Of a stretch of 64,000 nt of DNA, positions 12,224 to 21,999 are shown in pieces. Origin of the DNA: Herbiconiux sp. (GTDB taxonomy: Bacteria; Actinomycetota; Actinomycetes; Actinomycetales; Microbacteriaceae). The notes under the pieces were generated by a model. It was not told where the DNA came from. It ran no database searches and saw nothing but the letters and a program-made list of their open reading frames with translations. The position numbers and the translations under genes were made by a program. Location of the stretch: the NCBI RefSeq assembly GCF_004297105.1, contig NZ_SCVE01000016.1:62001-126000 (forward strand). The letters run 5' to 3'. How positions within the stretch are numbered: the first letter of the stretch is position 1; every line of letters begins with the position of its first letter.

Positions 12224-13273
12224 ATGAGCGACGACTACCGGGAGGCGACGCGTTGGCGGCCCACGCCACGCACGCGGCGAACCGCGTTCGCGTTCACGAT
12301 CGCACTCGTCGTGGTGCTCGTGGTGTCGATCATCGTCTCGGCCACCCCGTGGCCGCCCGCGATGCTCATCCGGAGCGTGTTCGAGAAGGGTGCCCGCGAC
12401 ACCGTCGACGAGATGCAGCCCTACGTACCCGACATCAACTTCGACGAACAGACCGGGATCGTCTACGGCGACGCCGGAGCCGACACGAGCCTCGACGTCA
12501 TCCGCCCGGCCGGCGCCACGGAGCCGTTGCCGGTGGTGGTGTGGATCCACGGCGGCGCGTGGATCTCGGGGCAGAGCTCGAACGTCGTGCCGTACCTCAA
12601 GATCCTCGCGGCCGAGGGCTACGCCGGCGTGGCGCTCAACTACACGCTCGGCCCCGAAGCCGTCTATCCCACCGCCGTGCGGCAGCTCAACGACGCACTG
12701 GGCTACCTCACCGCGCACGCCGCCGAACTCGGCATCGACGCCGATCGCATCGTGCTCGCCGGCGACTCGGCGGGTGCGCAGCTCGCCAGTCAGCTCGCGG
12801 TGCTCACCACGAACCCCGACTACGCCACGCTGGTCGGTATCGAGCCCGCACTCCGCCCCGAGCAGCTCGTGGGCGCCATCCTCAACTGCGGTGTCTACGA
12901 CCTGCGGGCCATGTCCGACCTCGGCGGCGTCATCGGATGGGGCTTCACGATCTCGCTCTGGGCCTACACCGGCACCAAGAACTGGTCGGTCGAGTCGCCC
13001 GGTGCCACCATGTCGACCATCGACTTCGTCACGGCCGAGTTCCCTCCCACCTTCATCTCCGGCGGCAACGGCGACGGGCTCACCTGGATCGAGTCCGTGC
13101 CGATGAGCAACCGGATGCGCGACGCCGGTGTCGACGTCACCTCCCTCTTCTGGCCGGCCGACCACGAACCCGCGCTGCCGCACGAGTACCAGTTCCACCT
13201 CGACTACGACGAGGCGCACACCGCCCTGGCCGAGACGGTGGCCTTTCTGAAGACGGTCACGCGAAGCGAATAG
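12224..13273 (+). CDS. Alpha/beta hydrolase (HSL-type esterase/lipase) with N-terminal membrane anchor
   Basis: A 349-residue protein. One N-terminal helix (about residues 22-42) probably anchors the enzyme outside the membrane. The hydrolase core shows the oxyanion-hole motif HGGAW and the nucleophile elbow GDSAGA. An Asp in NGDGLTW and the His in PADHEP are candidates for the rest of the triad. This matches the hormone-sensitive-lipase/carboxylesterase group; the substrate is unknown. AAGGGGG precedes the ATG. A CAGAAT box at 12197-12202 could be its -10. Confidence 0.85.
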   Translation: MSDDYREATRWRPTPRTRRTAFAFTIALVVVLVVSIIVSATPWPPAMLIRSVFEKGARDTVDEMQPYVPDINFDEQTGIVYGDAGADTSLDVIRPAGATEPLPVVVWIHGGAWISGQSSNVVPYLKILAAEGYAGVALNYTLGPEAVYPTAVRQLNDALGYLTAHAAELGIDADRIVLAGDSAGAQLASQLAVLTTNPDYATLVGIEPALRPEQLVGAILNCGVYDLRAMSDLGGVIGWGFTISLWAYTGTKNWSVESPGATMSTIDFVTAEFPPTFISGGNGDGLTWIESVPMSNRMRDAGVDVTSLFWPADHEPALPHEYQFHLDYDEAHTALAETVAFLKTVTRSE

Positions 13274-13276
13274 AAT
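13271..13276 (+). promoter_or_regulatory. Probable -10 box of the gatCAB operon
   Basis: TAGAAT overlaps the TAG stop codon of the preceding esterase and lies 37 nt before the gatC ATG, leaving a leader of about 30 nt with a GGAG site. No strong -35 box is seen. Confidence 0.4.
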
Positions 13277-13313
13277 TGCGGCACACCCCCGCGAACGAGA
13301 ACCCCGGAGCACC

Positions 13314-13613
13314 ATGTCCGAAATCACACAGGAGCAGGTCGCGCATCTCGCGAACCTCGCCCGGATCGCCCTGACACCCCAGGAGATCGAGAGCCTCACG
13401 ACCGAGCTCGGCTCGATCGTCGACAACGTCGCGAAGGTGTCGGAGGTGGCCATGGCCGACGTGCCCGCCACGAGCCACCCGATCCCGCTGCAGAACGTCT
13501 ACCGCGACGACGTTCCCACCACGACGCTCACCACCGCCGAGGCGCTCGCGGGCGCCCCCGACCACGACGGATCGCGCTTCCGCGTCACCGCCATCCTGGG
13601 GGAGGAGCAGTGA
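13314..13613 (+). CDS. gatC: Asp/Glu-tRNA amidotransferase subunit C
   Basis: A 99-residue subunit that wraps around GatA and stabilises the GatCAB amidotransferase, which converts Glu-tRNA(Gln) and/or Asp-tRNA(Asn) to the amide form. The N-terminus [15 protein letters not shown] and the central [12 protein letters not shown] helix are typical. GGAG precedes the ATG. The stop overlaps the GTG of gatA by four bases, giving a coupled gatC-gatA-gatB operon. Confidence 0.95.
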   Translation: MSEITQEQVAHLANLARIALTPQEIESLTTELGSIVDNVAKVSEVAMADVPATSHPIPLQNVYRDDVPTTTLTTAEALAGAPDHDGSRFRVTAILGEEQ

Positions 13614-15154
13614 CGAACCAGCAGCACGAGATCGTGCGCCTGTCTGCCCACGCACTCGCGAACAAGCTCGCCGCGGGCGAGATCTCGTCTGTCGAGGCCA
13701 CCACGGCCCACCTCGACCGCATCGCCGCGGTCGACGGCGAGGTGCATGCATTCCTGCACGTCGCTCCCGAGCTCAGCCTCGCGACGGCAGAACGCATCGA
13801 CGCGCGCCGGGCGAACGGTGAGTCGCTTCATCCGCTCGCCGGGGTTCCGATCGCCATCAAAGACGTGATCGTCACCAACGACATGCCCACCACGAGCGGT
13901 TCGAAGATCCTCGAGGGCTGGGTGCCGCCGTACGACGCCACGGTCATGACGAAGCTGCGCGCCGCCGGCCTCGTGCCGATCGGCAAGACGAACATGGACG
14001 AGTTCGCCATGGGCTCCTCCACCGAGCACTCCGCCTACGGCCCCACGCACAACCCGTGGGACCTCGAGCGCATCCCCGGTGGCTCCGGTGGCGGTTCGGC
14101 CGCCGCGGTGGCCGCCTTCGAGGCGCCCCTCGCACTCGGCTCCGACACAGGCGGCTCCATCCGCCAGCCCGCCCACGTCACCGGCACCGTGGGCGTCAAG
14201 CCCACCTACGGCGGCGTCAGCCGCTACGGCGCCATCGCGCTCGCCTCGAGCCTCGACCAGATCGGGCCCGTGAGCCGCACCGTGCTCGACTCGGCGCTGC
14301 TGCACGACATCATCGGCGGCCACGACCCGCTCGACTCCACGTCGCTCACCGATCAGTGGCCCAGCATGGCCGAGGCCGTACGGCGAGCGGATGTCGCGGG
14401 CCTCCGCATCGGCGTCATCACCGAGCTCGACGGCGACGGCTTCCAGGCGGGCGTGCTCGAGCGCTTCCGTGAGGCGCTCGACCTGCTTGCGGCAGCGGGT
14501 GCCGAGATCGTCGACGTGAGCCTGCCGAGCCTCGAGTACGCCATCTCGGCCTATTACCTGATCATGCCCGCCGAGGCGAGCAGCAACCTCGCGAAGTTCG
14601 ACTCCGTGCGCTTCGGCCTGCGCGTCAACCCGCCGGGCGGCGGCACCGTCGAAGACGTGATGTCGGCCACCCGCGAGGTGGGCTTCGGCGCCGAAGCGAA
14701 GCGCCGCATCATCCTGGGCACCTACGCGCTCAGCGCCGGTTACTACGACGCCTACTACGGCAGTGCCCAGAAGGTGCGCACACTCGTGCAGCGCGACTTC
14801 GCGGCCGCCTTCGCCGGTGTCGACGTGCTCGTCTCGCCCACCGCGCCCACCACCGCGTTCAAGCTGGGTCAGAACGACGGCGACCCGATGGCGATGTACC
14901 TCAACGACATCGCCACCATCCCCGCGAACCTGGCCGGCATCCCCGGCATCTCGCTCCCCGTGGGCCTCGCGAAGGAAGACGGGCTGCCGGTCGGCATCCA
15001 GTTCCTCGCTCCCGCTCGCGAAGACGCCCGCCTCTACAACGTCGGCGGCGCGCTCGAGACGATGCTCGAGGAGAAGTGGGGCCACTCGCTCATCAGCCAG
15101 GCTCCCGACCTCGCCCCCGGCGAGATGGCAGCCGCTCAGGAAGGGGCCGTCTGA
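13610..15154 (+). CDS. gatA: Asp/Glu-tRNA amidotransferase subunit A (amidase)
   Basis: A 514-residue amidase that releases ammonia from glutamine for transfer to the misacylated tRNA. The amidase-signature triad is visible: Lys84 in AIKDVIV, Ser159 in GGSGGGS and Ser183 in [10 protein letters not shown]. The spacing equals that of the characterised staphylococcal enzyme, displaced by five residues. It starts with GTG inside the gatC end, and its TGA shares one base with the gatB ATG. Confidence 0.96.
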   Translation: MTNQQHEIVRLSAHALANKLAAGEISSVEATTAHLDRIAAVDGEVHAFLHVAPELSLATAERIDARRANGESLHPLAGVPIAIKDVIVTNDMPTTSGSKILEGWVPPYDATVMTKLRAAGLVPIGKTNMDEFAMGSSTEHSAYGPTHNPWDLERIPGGSGGGSAAAVAAFEAPLALGSDTGGSIRQPAHVTGTVGVKPTYGGVSRYGAIALASSLDQIGPVSRTVLDSALLHDIIGGHDPLDSTSLTDQWPSMAEAVRRADVAGLRIGVITELDGDGFQAGVLERFREALDLLAAAGAEIVDVSLPSLEYAISAYYLIMPAEASSNLAKFDSVRFGLRVNPPGGGTVEDVMSATREVGFGAEAKRRIILGTYALSAGYYDAYYGSAQKVRTLVQRDFAAAFAGVDVLVSPTAPTTAFKLGQNDGDPMAMYLNDIATIPANLAGIPGISLPVGLAKEDGLPVGIQFLAPAREDARLYNVGGALETMLEEKWGHSLISQAPDLAPGEMAAAQEGAV

Positions 15155-16671
15155 TGGCCAAGGCAGCACTGATGGACTTCGACAAGGCACTCGAGCTCTT
15201 CGAGCCCGTACTCGGCTTCGAGGTCCACGTCGAACTCAACACGAAGACCAAGATGTTCTCCAGCGCCCCGAACTACTTCGGCGGCGAGCCCAACACCAAC
15301 ATCACGCCCACCTGCCTGGGGCTGCCGGGCTCGCTGCCCGTGGTGAACGGCCAGGCCGTGCGCTACTCGATCAGCCTGGGCCTCGCGCTCGGCTGCTCCA
15401 TCGCACCGTCGAGCCGGTTCGCGCGCAAGAACTACTTCTACCCCGACCTGGCGAAGAACTACCAGATCTCGCAGTTCGACGAGCCGATCGCGTTCGGCGG
15501 CTCGGTCGACGTCGAGCTGCCCGACGGCCGCATGTTCACCGTGCCGATCGAGCGCGCGCACATGGAAGAGGATGCCGGCAAGCTCACGCACGTGGGCGGC
15601 TCCACGGGCCGCATCCAGGGCGCGGAGTACTCGCTCGTCGACTACAACCGCGCCGGTGTGCCGCTGGTGGAGATCGTCACCGACATCATCTACGGCGCCG
15701 AGAAAGACGCGCCTGAGCTCGCCAAGGCCTACGTGGCCACCATCCGCGACATCGTGGTGGCGCTCGGCATCTCCGACGCGAAGATGGAGCGTGGCAACCT
15801 GCGCTGCGACGCGAACATCTCGCTGCGCCCGCGCACGGCTCCCGGCGAGCCGCCGGCGCCGCTCGGCACCCGCACCGAGACCAAGAACGTGAACTCGCTG
15901 CGCTCGGTGGAGCGCGCCATCCGCTACGAGATCCAGCGGCAGGCCGCCATCCTCGCCGACGGCGGAACCATCACGCAGGAGACGCGGCACTGGCACGAAG
16001 ACACGGGCACCACGTCGGCCGGCCGGCCGAAGTCGGATGCGGACGACTACCGGTACTTCCCCGAGCCCGACCTGTTGCCCGTCGTTCCGTCGCCCGAGCT
16101 GATCGAGGAGCTGCGGGCCGCGCTGCCGGAGCCCCCGGCCGCTCGCCGGCGTCGGCTGAAGGCCGAATGGGGCTTCACCGACCTCGAGTTCCAAGACGTG
16201 CAGAACGCCGGCCTGCTCGTGGAGGTCGCCGAGACGGTGGCCGCCGGCGCGTCGCCGCAGGCGGCCCGCAAGTGGTGGTCGGGCGAGATCTCGCGGCTCG
16301 CGAACGCCCGTGAGGCCGAGGCGTCGTCGCTGGTGTCGCCGTCGGATGTCGCGGCTCTCGTAGCCCTCATCGACAGCGGTGCCCTCAACGACCGTCTCGC
16401 CCGCCAGGTGCTCGAAGGCGTCATCGACGGCGAGGGAACGCCGCAGGAGGTCGTGGATGCGCGCGGCCTGGCCGTGGTGTCGGATGACGGCGCGCTGATC
16501 GCTGCGATCGACGAGGCTCTCGCCGCCCAGCCCGACGTGTTGGCCAAGATCAAAGACGGCAAGGTGCAGGCCGCCGGCGCCGTGATCGGGGCCGTGATGA
16601 AGGCCATGAAGGGTCAGGCCGACGCCGCGCGCGTGCGTGAGCTCGTGCTGGAGCGCGCCTCGGCCGAGTAG
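15154..16671 (+). CDS. gatB: Asp/Glu-tRNA amidotransferase subunit B
   Basis: A 505-residue tRNA-binding and kinase subunit of GatCAB. It activates the side chain of misacylated tRNA and receives ammonia from GatA. The signature begins [16 protein letters not shown] and includes the conserved [15 protein letters not shown] segment. A C-terminal YqeY-like tail (last ~110 residues) binds tRNA. The start at 15154 overlaps the gatA stop; further in-frame sequence upstream is only read-through of gatA. A hairpin follows the stop. Confidence 0.96.
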   Translation: MAKAALMDFDKALELFEPVLGFEVHVELNTKTKMFSSAPNYFGGEPNTNITPTCLGLPGSLPVVNGQAVRYSISLGLALGCSIAPSSRFARKNYFYPDLAKNYQISQFDEPIAFGGSVDVELPDGRMFTVPIERAHMEEDAGKLTHVGGSTGRIQGAEYSLVDYNRAGVPLVEIVTDIIYGAEKDAPELAKAYVATIRDIVVALGISDAKMERGNLRCDANISLRPRTAPGEPPAPLGTRTETKNVNSLRSVERAIRYEIQRQAAILADGGTITQETRHWHEDTGTTSAGRPKSDADDYRYFPEPDLLPVVPSPELIEELRAALPEPPAARRRRLKAEWGFTDLEFQDVQNAGLLVEVAETVAAGASPQAARKWWSGEISRLANAREAEASSLVSPSDVAALVALIDSGALNDRLARQVLEGVIDGEGTPQEVVDARGLAVVSDDGALIAAIDEALAAQPDVLAKIKDGKVQAAGAVIGAVMKAMKGQADAARVRELVLERASAE

Positions 16672-16682
16672 CCGCGGGTTCG

Positions 16683-16737
16683 CACAAACGTCGTGCCGAC
16701 CGGCCCCGTGAGGGGCTCGGTCGACACGACGTTTGTG
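16683..16737. terminator. Long hairpin between convergent gatB and the next gene
   Basis: Arms 16683-16701 and 16719-16737 pair at 18 of 19 positions (CACAAACGTCGTG...), and the loop can fold further (GGCCCC/GGGGCT). It starts 12 bp after the gatB stop, in a convergent gap, so it is a likely bidirectional terminator, although it has no T-run. Confidence 0.55.
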
Positions 16738-16785
16738 GTTGTCCGCGTGCGCGTGCGCGCGCGGCACGGCCGTGACGCCGAGACG

Positions 16786-17379
16786 CTAGGCCGCGAGGCG
16801 GGCGTCGCGGCCCGTGAGCGCGAGCAGGCGCGACTGGAGCGGTGCGTCATCCGGAACCGGCACCGGCGACGCGAACACGCCGCTCGCCTGCAGGGTGTCA
16901 CGTTGCGGCTCGAACACCGTCCAGACGTGAGCCACGAGTTCGTCGTCGAGCCGGTCGTCGGCGCCCACGGCGCGGGCCAGGTCCCAGCTGTGGATCGTGA
17001 CGTCGGCCACCTGCTCCTTGAGGTAGTCGATCACCTCCACGGTGTCGTACGAGAGCTGCACCGTCGCGGTGGGCGAGGCGTCACGCCACGCCGTGGTGGC
17101 CGCCAGCGAGTAGCGGTGCCACTCCATCGGCAGGTCGGACTCGATCGGGCGGATACGACTCCGCGCGTGCCTCGTGCCGAGACCGGAGAGCAGCCACGGC
17201 ACCCACTGCTGCTCCTCGATCACGTGCGACACGAGATCGCGCACCGACCACTCGGTGTCGGGGGTCGGGCCGTCCCAGTCCTGGATGAGCGCCACCCGTG
17301 TCGTGAACTCCTGGTGGGCGCGTTGCTGGAGTCGCAACCAGGTCGTCGCCTCGTCGTGCAGCGGGGTGCGTTCGGTCAT
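16786..17379 (-). CDS. Mycothiol-dependent maleylpyruvate isomerase-type (DinB-like) protein
   Basis: A 197-residue soluble protein of the DinB/MDMPI four-helix-bundle superfamily common in actinobacteria. WSVRDLVSHVIEEQQWVPWLLSG near residue 45 carries the first metal-ligand His, and VTIHSWDLARAVG near residue 130 the second. Relatives bind a divalent metal and use mycothiol, but the reaction here is unknown. AAGGAG precedes the ATG. It diverges from the acetyltransferase gene. Confidence 0.8.
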   Translation of the reverse strand: MTERTPLHDEATTWLRLQQRAHQEFTTRVALIQDWDGPTPDTEWSVRDLVSHVIEEQQWVPWLLSGLGTRHARSRIRPIESDLPMEWHRYSLAATTAWRDASPTATVQLSYDTVEVIDYLKEQVADVTIHSWDLARAVGADDRLDDELVAHVWTVFEPQRDTLQASGVFASPVPVPDDAPLQSRLLALTGRDARLAA

Positions 17380-17490
17380 CGATGCTCCTTCGTTCTCTGG
17401 GGTCAATGGCGAAGGCGCGCGCCGCATTCCTTGGTTCGGTCCGCATCCGTCGTTCTCCGCGCTCAGCGAACACGGGCCGTGCCGCACCGA

Positions 17491-17496
17491 TAGGGT
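17491..17496 (+). promoter_or_regulatory. -10 box of the GNAT gene, probable leaderless start
   Basis: TAGGGT is followed by six bases and then the GTG at 17503; no ribosome site fits between them. Confidence 0.45.
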
Positions 17497-17502
17497 CGCT
17501 AC

Positions 17503-18024
17503 GTGAACGAACCCGTCCCCACCCTCGCCGTTCGCCCGCTCGAGAGCCGCGACATCCCGCAGCTCGTGGTGCTCAACCGCGCGGCGGTGCCCGCCGTGAA
17601 CGACATCGACGCCGACGCGATGCAGACCCTCGTGTCGCACTCGCGGCTGGCGGCCGCAGCGGTCGACCCCGCGCATCCGGATGCCGTGCTCGGGTTCGTG
17701 CTCGCCCTCGCGCCCGGTGTCGACTACGCGAGCGAGAACTACCGCTGGTTCTCGGCGCGCGGCGGCGCGTTCCTCTACGTCGACCGCATCGTGGTGGCCG
17801 AGGGCCGGAGGAGCCAGGGCATCGGTGCCCTGCTCTACGACGCGGTCTTCGCCGCAGCGAGTGCGGATGGCGCGGCCGAGGTCGACTGCGAGGTGAACGT
17901 CGAGCCGCCGAACCCGGGCTCTCTGGCGTTCCACGGCAGGCTCGGCTTCGAGGAGGTCGGGCGCCAGGCCACGAAGGGTGGAGCCGTGGTGGTGGCGCTG
18001 CTCGCCTGCACGATCCCGGCCTGA
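17503..18024 (+). CDS. GNAT-family N-acetyltransferase
   Basis: A 173-residue enzyme expected to move an acetyl group from acetyl-CoA to an amine. The acetyl-CoA loop is in VDRIVVAEGRRSQGIGALLYDAVF (about residues 92-115, motif A), followed by a C-terminal FHGRLGFEEVGRQATKGG segment typical of GNAT motif B. The pattern resembles the COG3818 subgroup. The substrate is unknown. The GTG start is supported by the TAGGGT box immediately upstream. Confidence 0.85.
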   Translation: MNEPVPTLAVRPLESRDIPQLVVLNRAAVPAVNDIDADAMQTLVSHSRLAAAAVDPAHPDAVLGFVLALAPGVDYASENYRWFSARGGAFLYVDRIVVAEGRRSQGIGALLYDAVFAAASADGAAEVDCEVNVEPPNPGSLAFHGRLGFEEVGRQATKGGAVVVALLACTIPA

Positions 18025-18071
18025 CCACTCCCCGCTGAGCCAGCAGTACAGCTAGCGGCCGCCGGCTCGCC

Positions 18072-20561
18072 TCACCGCGCCGACAGGGTGCGCAGCGCCT
18101 GCCGCGCCGACAGGGTCGGCAGGTACGCCCGCGTGAGCGCCAGCCCGATGGCCGGCAGGGTGAGCGGGTCGAGGTAGCACAGGTGCAGCGACTCGAACTC
18201 GGGCCGGAACTTCATCTTGAACCGCAGCAGCGACCGGAATCCGTAGACGGGCTCGAGCGTGCGGCTCAGGAAGGCGAGGATGCCGGGCGACCGGTCATCG
18301 GCCCCGCCCGCGTCCTCGTTGCGCGCCAGAGGTGCACCCGAGAGGCTCACGAACGAGATGCCCTCATCGCGGGCCCTCAGGATCGCCTGGGCGATCAAGA
18401 ACTCCATCAGCCCGTTCATGCTGTCGGGGGCCCGGCGCATGAAGTCGAGCGTCCAGCCCACCACCCGTCCCTCCTCGAAGGTCGGCAGCCAGCTGGTGAC
18501 GCCCTGCACGGTACCGTCGGCGTCGACGGCGATCATGAGCCGCACATCCGGGTCGATCAGCTCGTCGAGCCCGCCGAGCGTGAAGCCCATCTCGGGCAGA
18601 TCCTTCTCGGCCACCCAGAGTTCCGACAGCTGCCGGATCTGGCGCGTGATCGACGGTGGCAGCTCCGAGTACGACTGCCACTCCGCTCGCACGCCCTCCT
18701 TGGTGGCGCGGTTGATGGAGGTGCGGATGTCCTGCATCTTCTTGCCCTCCGTCGACCAGCCCGCCGGGCGCACGATGGTCTCCTCCGCCACCTGCAGCGA
18801 CGACCAGCCGGCGTCGGTGAGGTGACCGCGCAGCGCATCCGTCACCGAGTAGAACGCGGGTGTCCAGCCCCGGTCGGTGCAATAGGTGGCGAAGTCGAGT
18901 GCGGTCTGCGGATGCGTCGCCACCGGTCCGAGCGGGTCGCCCGTCGTCACCGCCACCCCGTTCACCACCCGGTAGGCCACCGCGCCGCCGGTGGGGGCGA
19001 ACCAGTAGTGGTTGCCGGGCCAGGTGGTCATCCAGGAGAGGCGTCCGCCCGAGCCTGCCACGAGGAGCGAGCGGATGCGGGCCTCATCCGTCTCGGCTCC
19101 GTGCGGGTGCGGGCGGCGCATGCCGATCACCGCGGTCACGATCACGGCCAGCCAGAACACCACGCCCACCCACTGCGAGGCGATGACGGCCACCGGACCG
19201 CTCGGGAAGATGTCGGCCGGCTCGAAGGCGAGGAAGCCGACCGGAACGAACCTCTCCGGCAGGTCGAGCAGGAGATCGCTGAGGCTCGCCGTCGGCGTGA
19301 ACTGTGTGGGAACGCTCGCGACGATCACGAAGTACACACCGGCGACGGCCACGAACTCGAGCACCACGAGAACGGCGAACCGCCGCACCGTCATGCCTTC
19401 GCTCGCGCGGTCGTCGACCGGGAACAGCCGCGACGACGCCACCAGTCCCGCGGCGATGAGCAGCGGCACGAGCGCGGAGACGAACTCGTAGGCCCGGTAG
19501 TCTTCGGCCGCCGTGGTCTGGAACGCGGTATAGGCGCTGGCGGAGAGGAAGGGGACGAATCCGAAGTACACCGCGGCGAGAGCAGCCAGGGCGACGTTGA
19601 TGGCGACGGCGAGCCAGAGGCCGATACGGCGGCCGCGCTGGATGCCCCAGGCGGCCACGAGGAGCGCCACGAGCGGGAGGAAGGTGAGGAGTACGGCTCC
19701 CGGACCGTCGAGCCGCGAGAGAGCCAGCGCATCGACGCAGTGCCGGGAGTAGTCGCTGGTCTCGCAGCGGGCCGCGATGGCGGCGTAGTCGCGCAACGGG
19801 TCGCGGAACAGCAGGCCGAGGGGGTTCAGAACCCCGCTCCCCGAGGGCGATGCCACGCTCACGAGTGGCCCGAGCGCGGTCACCGCCACGACTGCCGCGA
19901 GAAGGGTGCGGCTCTCCCGGCGGGTCGCGCGTGGGCGGCGCACCCGCAGCGGGGCGCGCGCGAGCCGCATGCCGAGGAAGAGGCCGACGATCGCCGCGAA
20001 CAGGCGGTAGAGATCGGAGGGCTGACCCGAGTAGAGGACGAACATCAGGATGGCGGCGAAGCCCACGATGCGGATGCGGCGTTTCCACAACGGGCTGGTG
20101 AACGCGCTCGCCGCCATCACCACGCCCACGAGGGCGATGATCGTGTCGGTGGTGCGGTGCCAGCGGCTCAGTTCGGCCGAGTACAGGTCGAGGCCGATGC
20201 CGAGACCCTCGGTGACGAGCCCGAGCACGATGCCGCCGACGGTGACGGCGAAGAACACGACGATCGTGCGCCAGTGGCCCATCCGCCGCTCCGACCACCC
20301 CATGCCCACGATGAGAGCCACCACCACCACGCCGAGCACCACGGGGTTGAACACGAAGAACACGGAGGTGAACGTGGAGTACCAGTCGTGGTGCACGAAC
20401 ACGGCGTCGAACCCGGTCGACACGAGGAAGTCGATGCCGCCGCGGGCCCGGCCCGGCGTGAGCGAGAGCCGCACCACGCTCGCGGTGATCACGAGGGCCA
20501 CCACCACCCACGTCACGGGGATGGAGGCGGCCAGGCGCAGCGCGCGCCGCCAGAGGCTCAT
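18072..20561 (-). CDS. MprF-like membrane protein with DUF2156 aminoacyl-lipid synthase domain
   Basis: An 829-residue protein. The first ~530 residues form about 13-14 hydrophobic helices. The last ~300 residues are the cytosolic DUF2156/LPG-synthetase domain (GNHYWFAPTGGAVAYRVV, KKMQDIRTSINRATKEGV, FVSLSGAPLARNED). Such proteins transfer an amino acid from aminoacyl-tRNA to phosphatidylglycerol or diacylglycerol and flip the product outward, altering surface charge. The ATG overlaps the stop of the upstream esterase gene (ATGA), so the two are co-translated. Lysyl versus alanyl transfer cannot be told from sequence. Confidence 0.85.
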   Translation of the reverse strand: MSLWRRALRLAASIPVTWVVVALVITASVVRLSLTPGRARGGIDFLVSTGFDAVFVHHDWYSTFTSVFFVFNPVVLGVVVVALIVGMGWSERRMGHWRTIVVFFAVTVGGIVLGLVTEGLGIGLDLYSAELSRWHRTTDTIIALVGVVMAASAFTSPLWKRRIRIVGFAAILMFVLYSGQPSDLYRLFAAIVGLFLGMRLARAPLRVRRPRATRRESRTLLAAVVAVTALGPLVSVASPSGSGVLNPLGLLFRDPLRDYAAIAARCETSDYSRHCVDALALSRLDGPGAVLLTFLPLVALLVAAWGIQRGRRIGLWLAVAINVALAALAAVYFGFVPFLSASAYTAFQTTAAEDYRAYEFVSALVPLLIAAGLVASSRLFPVDDRASEGMTVRRFAVLVVLEFVAVAGVYFVIVASVPTQFTPTASLSDLLLDLPERFVPVGFLAFEPADIFPSGPVAVIASQWVGVVFWLAVIVTAVIGMRRPHPHGAETDEARIRSLLVAGSGGRLSWMTTWPGNHYWFAPTGGAVAYRVVNGVAVTTGDPLGPVATHPQTALDFATYCTDRGWTPAFYSVTDALRGHLTDAGWSSLQVAEETIVRPAGWSTEGKKMQDIRTSINRATKEGVRAEWQSYSELPPSITRQIRQLSELWVAEKDLPEMGFTLGGLDELIDPDVRLMIAVDADGTVQGVTSWLPTFEEGRVVGWTLDFMRRAPDSMNGLMEFLIAQAILRARDEGISFVSLSGAPLARNEDAGGADDRSPGILAFLSRTLEPVYGFRSLLRFKMKFRPEFESLHLCYLDPLTLPAIGLALTRAYLPTLSARQALRTLSAR

Positions 20562-21862
20562 CGGTCGAGCCCCCAGCGGTCGGCGATGAGGCCGAGGCCC
20601 TGCTGGAACACGTACGACCAGGTGGTGGCGTCGTGGCCGCTGCCCTCGGCCTCGATGTAGACGGCATCCATCCCGGCCGCCTGGGCGTCGGCGTAGAGCC
20701 GCTGGGTGCCGGGCATGAACGAGGTGTCCAGGCTGCCGACGCCGAAGACGGCGTACATGTCGCTGTAGGGGGCGTTGGCGGCCATGATCGCCGCGGGGGA
20801 GGCGGCCGCGTAGGCGGCGGCGTCGCCGCCGAAGCCCTTGTCGATGGTGGTCTGCTCGCTGCCGAGCGAGGGGAACTCCTCGCCCGAGGCGTCGAGGATG
20901 GCGCCGTAGAGCTCCGGATGCGCCGCCCCGAGCTGGATGGAGCAGGTGCCGCCCTGCGACAGCCCACCGATGCCCCAGTAGTGCGGGCCGTCGAGCACGG
21001 GGAGGTTCGCCCTGATCCAGTTCGTGACGTCGACGGTGATGTACGTGGCGGAGTTGCCGGCGGCGGAGTCGATGCAGAGGGGGTTCTTCGTGGGAGCGCT
21101 CAGCTGATCGGGGCTCACGATGATCGGGGCCAGACCCTGGTGCGCCGCCGCGTACGCATTCGAGCTCTGCTCCAGTTTCGACGAGAGCAGGGGGTCGTCG
21201 GGGGTTCCCGGCTGGCCCGAGAGGATCACCAGCACCGGCAGCTTCGGGGGGTTCGCGGTGAGGGCCGCGGGCGGGAGGTACACCACGGCCTTGCGTGCGG
21301 GGAATCCGGATACGGTCGAGGGGATCGTGACCGACCCGACCTTGCCGGCCGACGGCATGCCGGCGGGAGCGGTCCAGGTGGCGATCGAGGCGCTGGGGTC
21401 TGCGGGGTGGATGTACGGCGTGATGTCGTCGGCGTACACGCTGATGCCGAAGGCGGCGCGCACCGTGGGGTACTGGCCGAAATCGATGTTGATCGACATG
21501 GCGGTGGTGCCGGCGAAGAGGATGACGGCGAGGATCGACCCGATCACGCGCCGCCAGCTGGCGTGCCAGAGCGAGGCGACGGCCACGGCCATGCCCGCGA
21601 ATCCCGCCGCGATCCAGGTGCGGGACACGACCGTGAGCACGGCGCCGAAGAGATTGAGGGTGTCGGAGAGCAGCCAGGTGAGGAAGAGGCCGATCAGCGT
21701 GCCGGCCACGGCGGCGATGACGACCGTGAGGAGCCAGCTGCGGCGACGCCATCGGATGCTCGGACGCACCACGACGAGCAGTAGTGCGACGAGGGCTGCG
21801 ACCGCGTAGACCGTGATCACGAACCATCCGGAGAGCAGCCCGATGTCGAGGATCACATTCAC
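20558..21862 (-). CDS. Membrane-anchored esterase (alpha/beta hydrolase), partner of the MprF-like gene
   Basis: A 434-residue protein. Four hydrophobic helices (about residues 5-125) precede an esterase-D/antigen-85-like domain outside the membrane. The nucleophile elbow is GGLSQGG, and the closing GSGHDATTW supplies the likely triad His. The GTG start has an AGGA site. It is the first gene of a two-gene operon overlapping the aminoacyl-lipid synthase. Such pairs are known elsewhere in Gram-positives, where the esterase removes the amino acid from the lipid. That role is inferred here from context. Confidence 0.8.
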   Translation of the reverse strand: MNVILDIGLLSGWFVITVYAVAALVALLLVVVRPSIRWRRRSWLLTVVIAAVAGTLIGLFLTWLLSDTLNLFGAVLTVVSRTWIAAGFAGMAVAVASLWHASWRRVIGSILAVILFAGTTAMSINIDFGQYPTVRAAFGISVYADDITPYIHPADPSASIATWTAPAGMPSAGKVGSVTIPSTVSGFPARKAVVYLPPAALTANPPKLPVLVILSGQPGTPDDPLLSSKLEQSSNAYAAAHQGLAPIIVSPDQLSAPTKNPLCIDSAAGNSATYITVDVTNWIRANLPVLDGPHYWGIGGLSQGGTCSIQLGAAHPELYGAILDASGEEFPSLGSEQTTIDKGFGGDAAAYAAASPAAIMAANAPYSDMYAVFGVGSLDTSFMPGTQRLYADAQAAGMDAVYIEAEGSGHDATTWSYVFQQGLGLIADRWGLDR

Positions 21863-21987
21863 GAGCGGCAGTCCTGTCGGCAGAGGGGCCCCGAGGTGAG
21901 TCGGGCGTCGTCCAGTATTTTCCCCCAGACTGGGCGATCTCTGGGAGAAGCTCGAGAACGGGTGACCTGCGTGTCGCTCGTCGCGCT

Positions 21988-21993
21988 TAGGCT
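21988..21993 (+). promoter_or_regulatory. -10 box of dinB, probable leaderless start
   Basis: TAGGCT, six bases, then the dinB ATG at 22000. No LexA-type SOS box was recognised in the 137-bp divergent gap. Confidence 0.45.
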
Positions 21994-21999
21994 CGAGGC

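Noticed and set aside
18183..20660. 825-residue plus-strand frame opposite the MprF-like gene
   Set aside because: Shadow of the real gene in high-GC DNA, with His/Glu/Arg-rich sequence and no domain.
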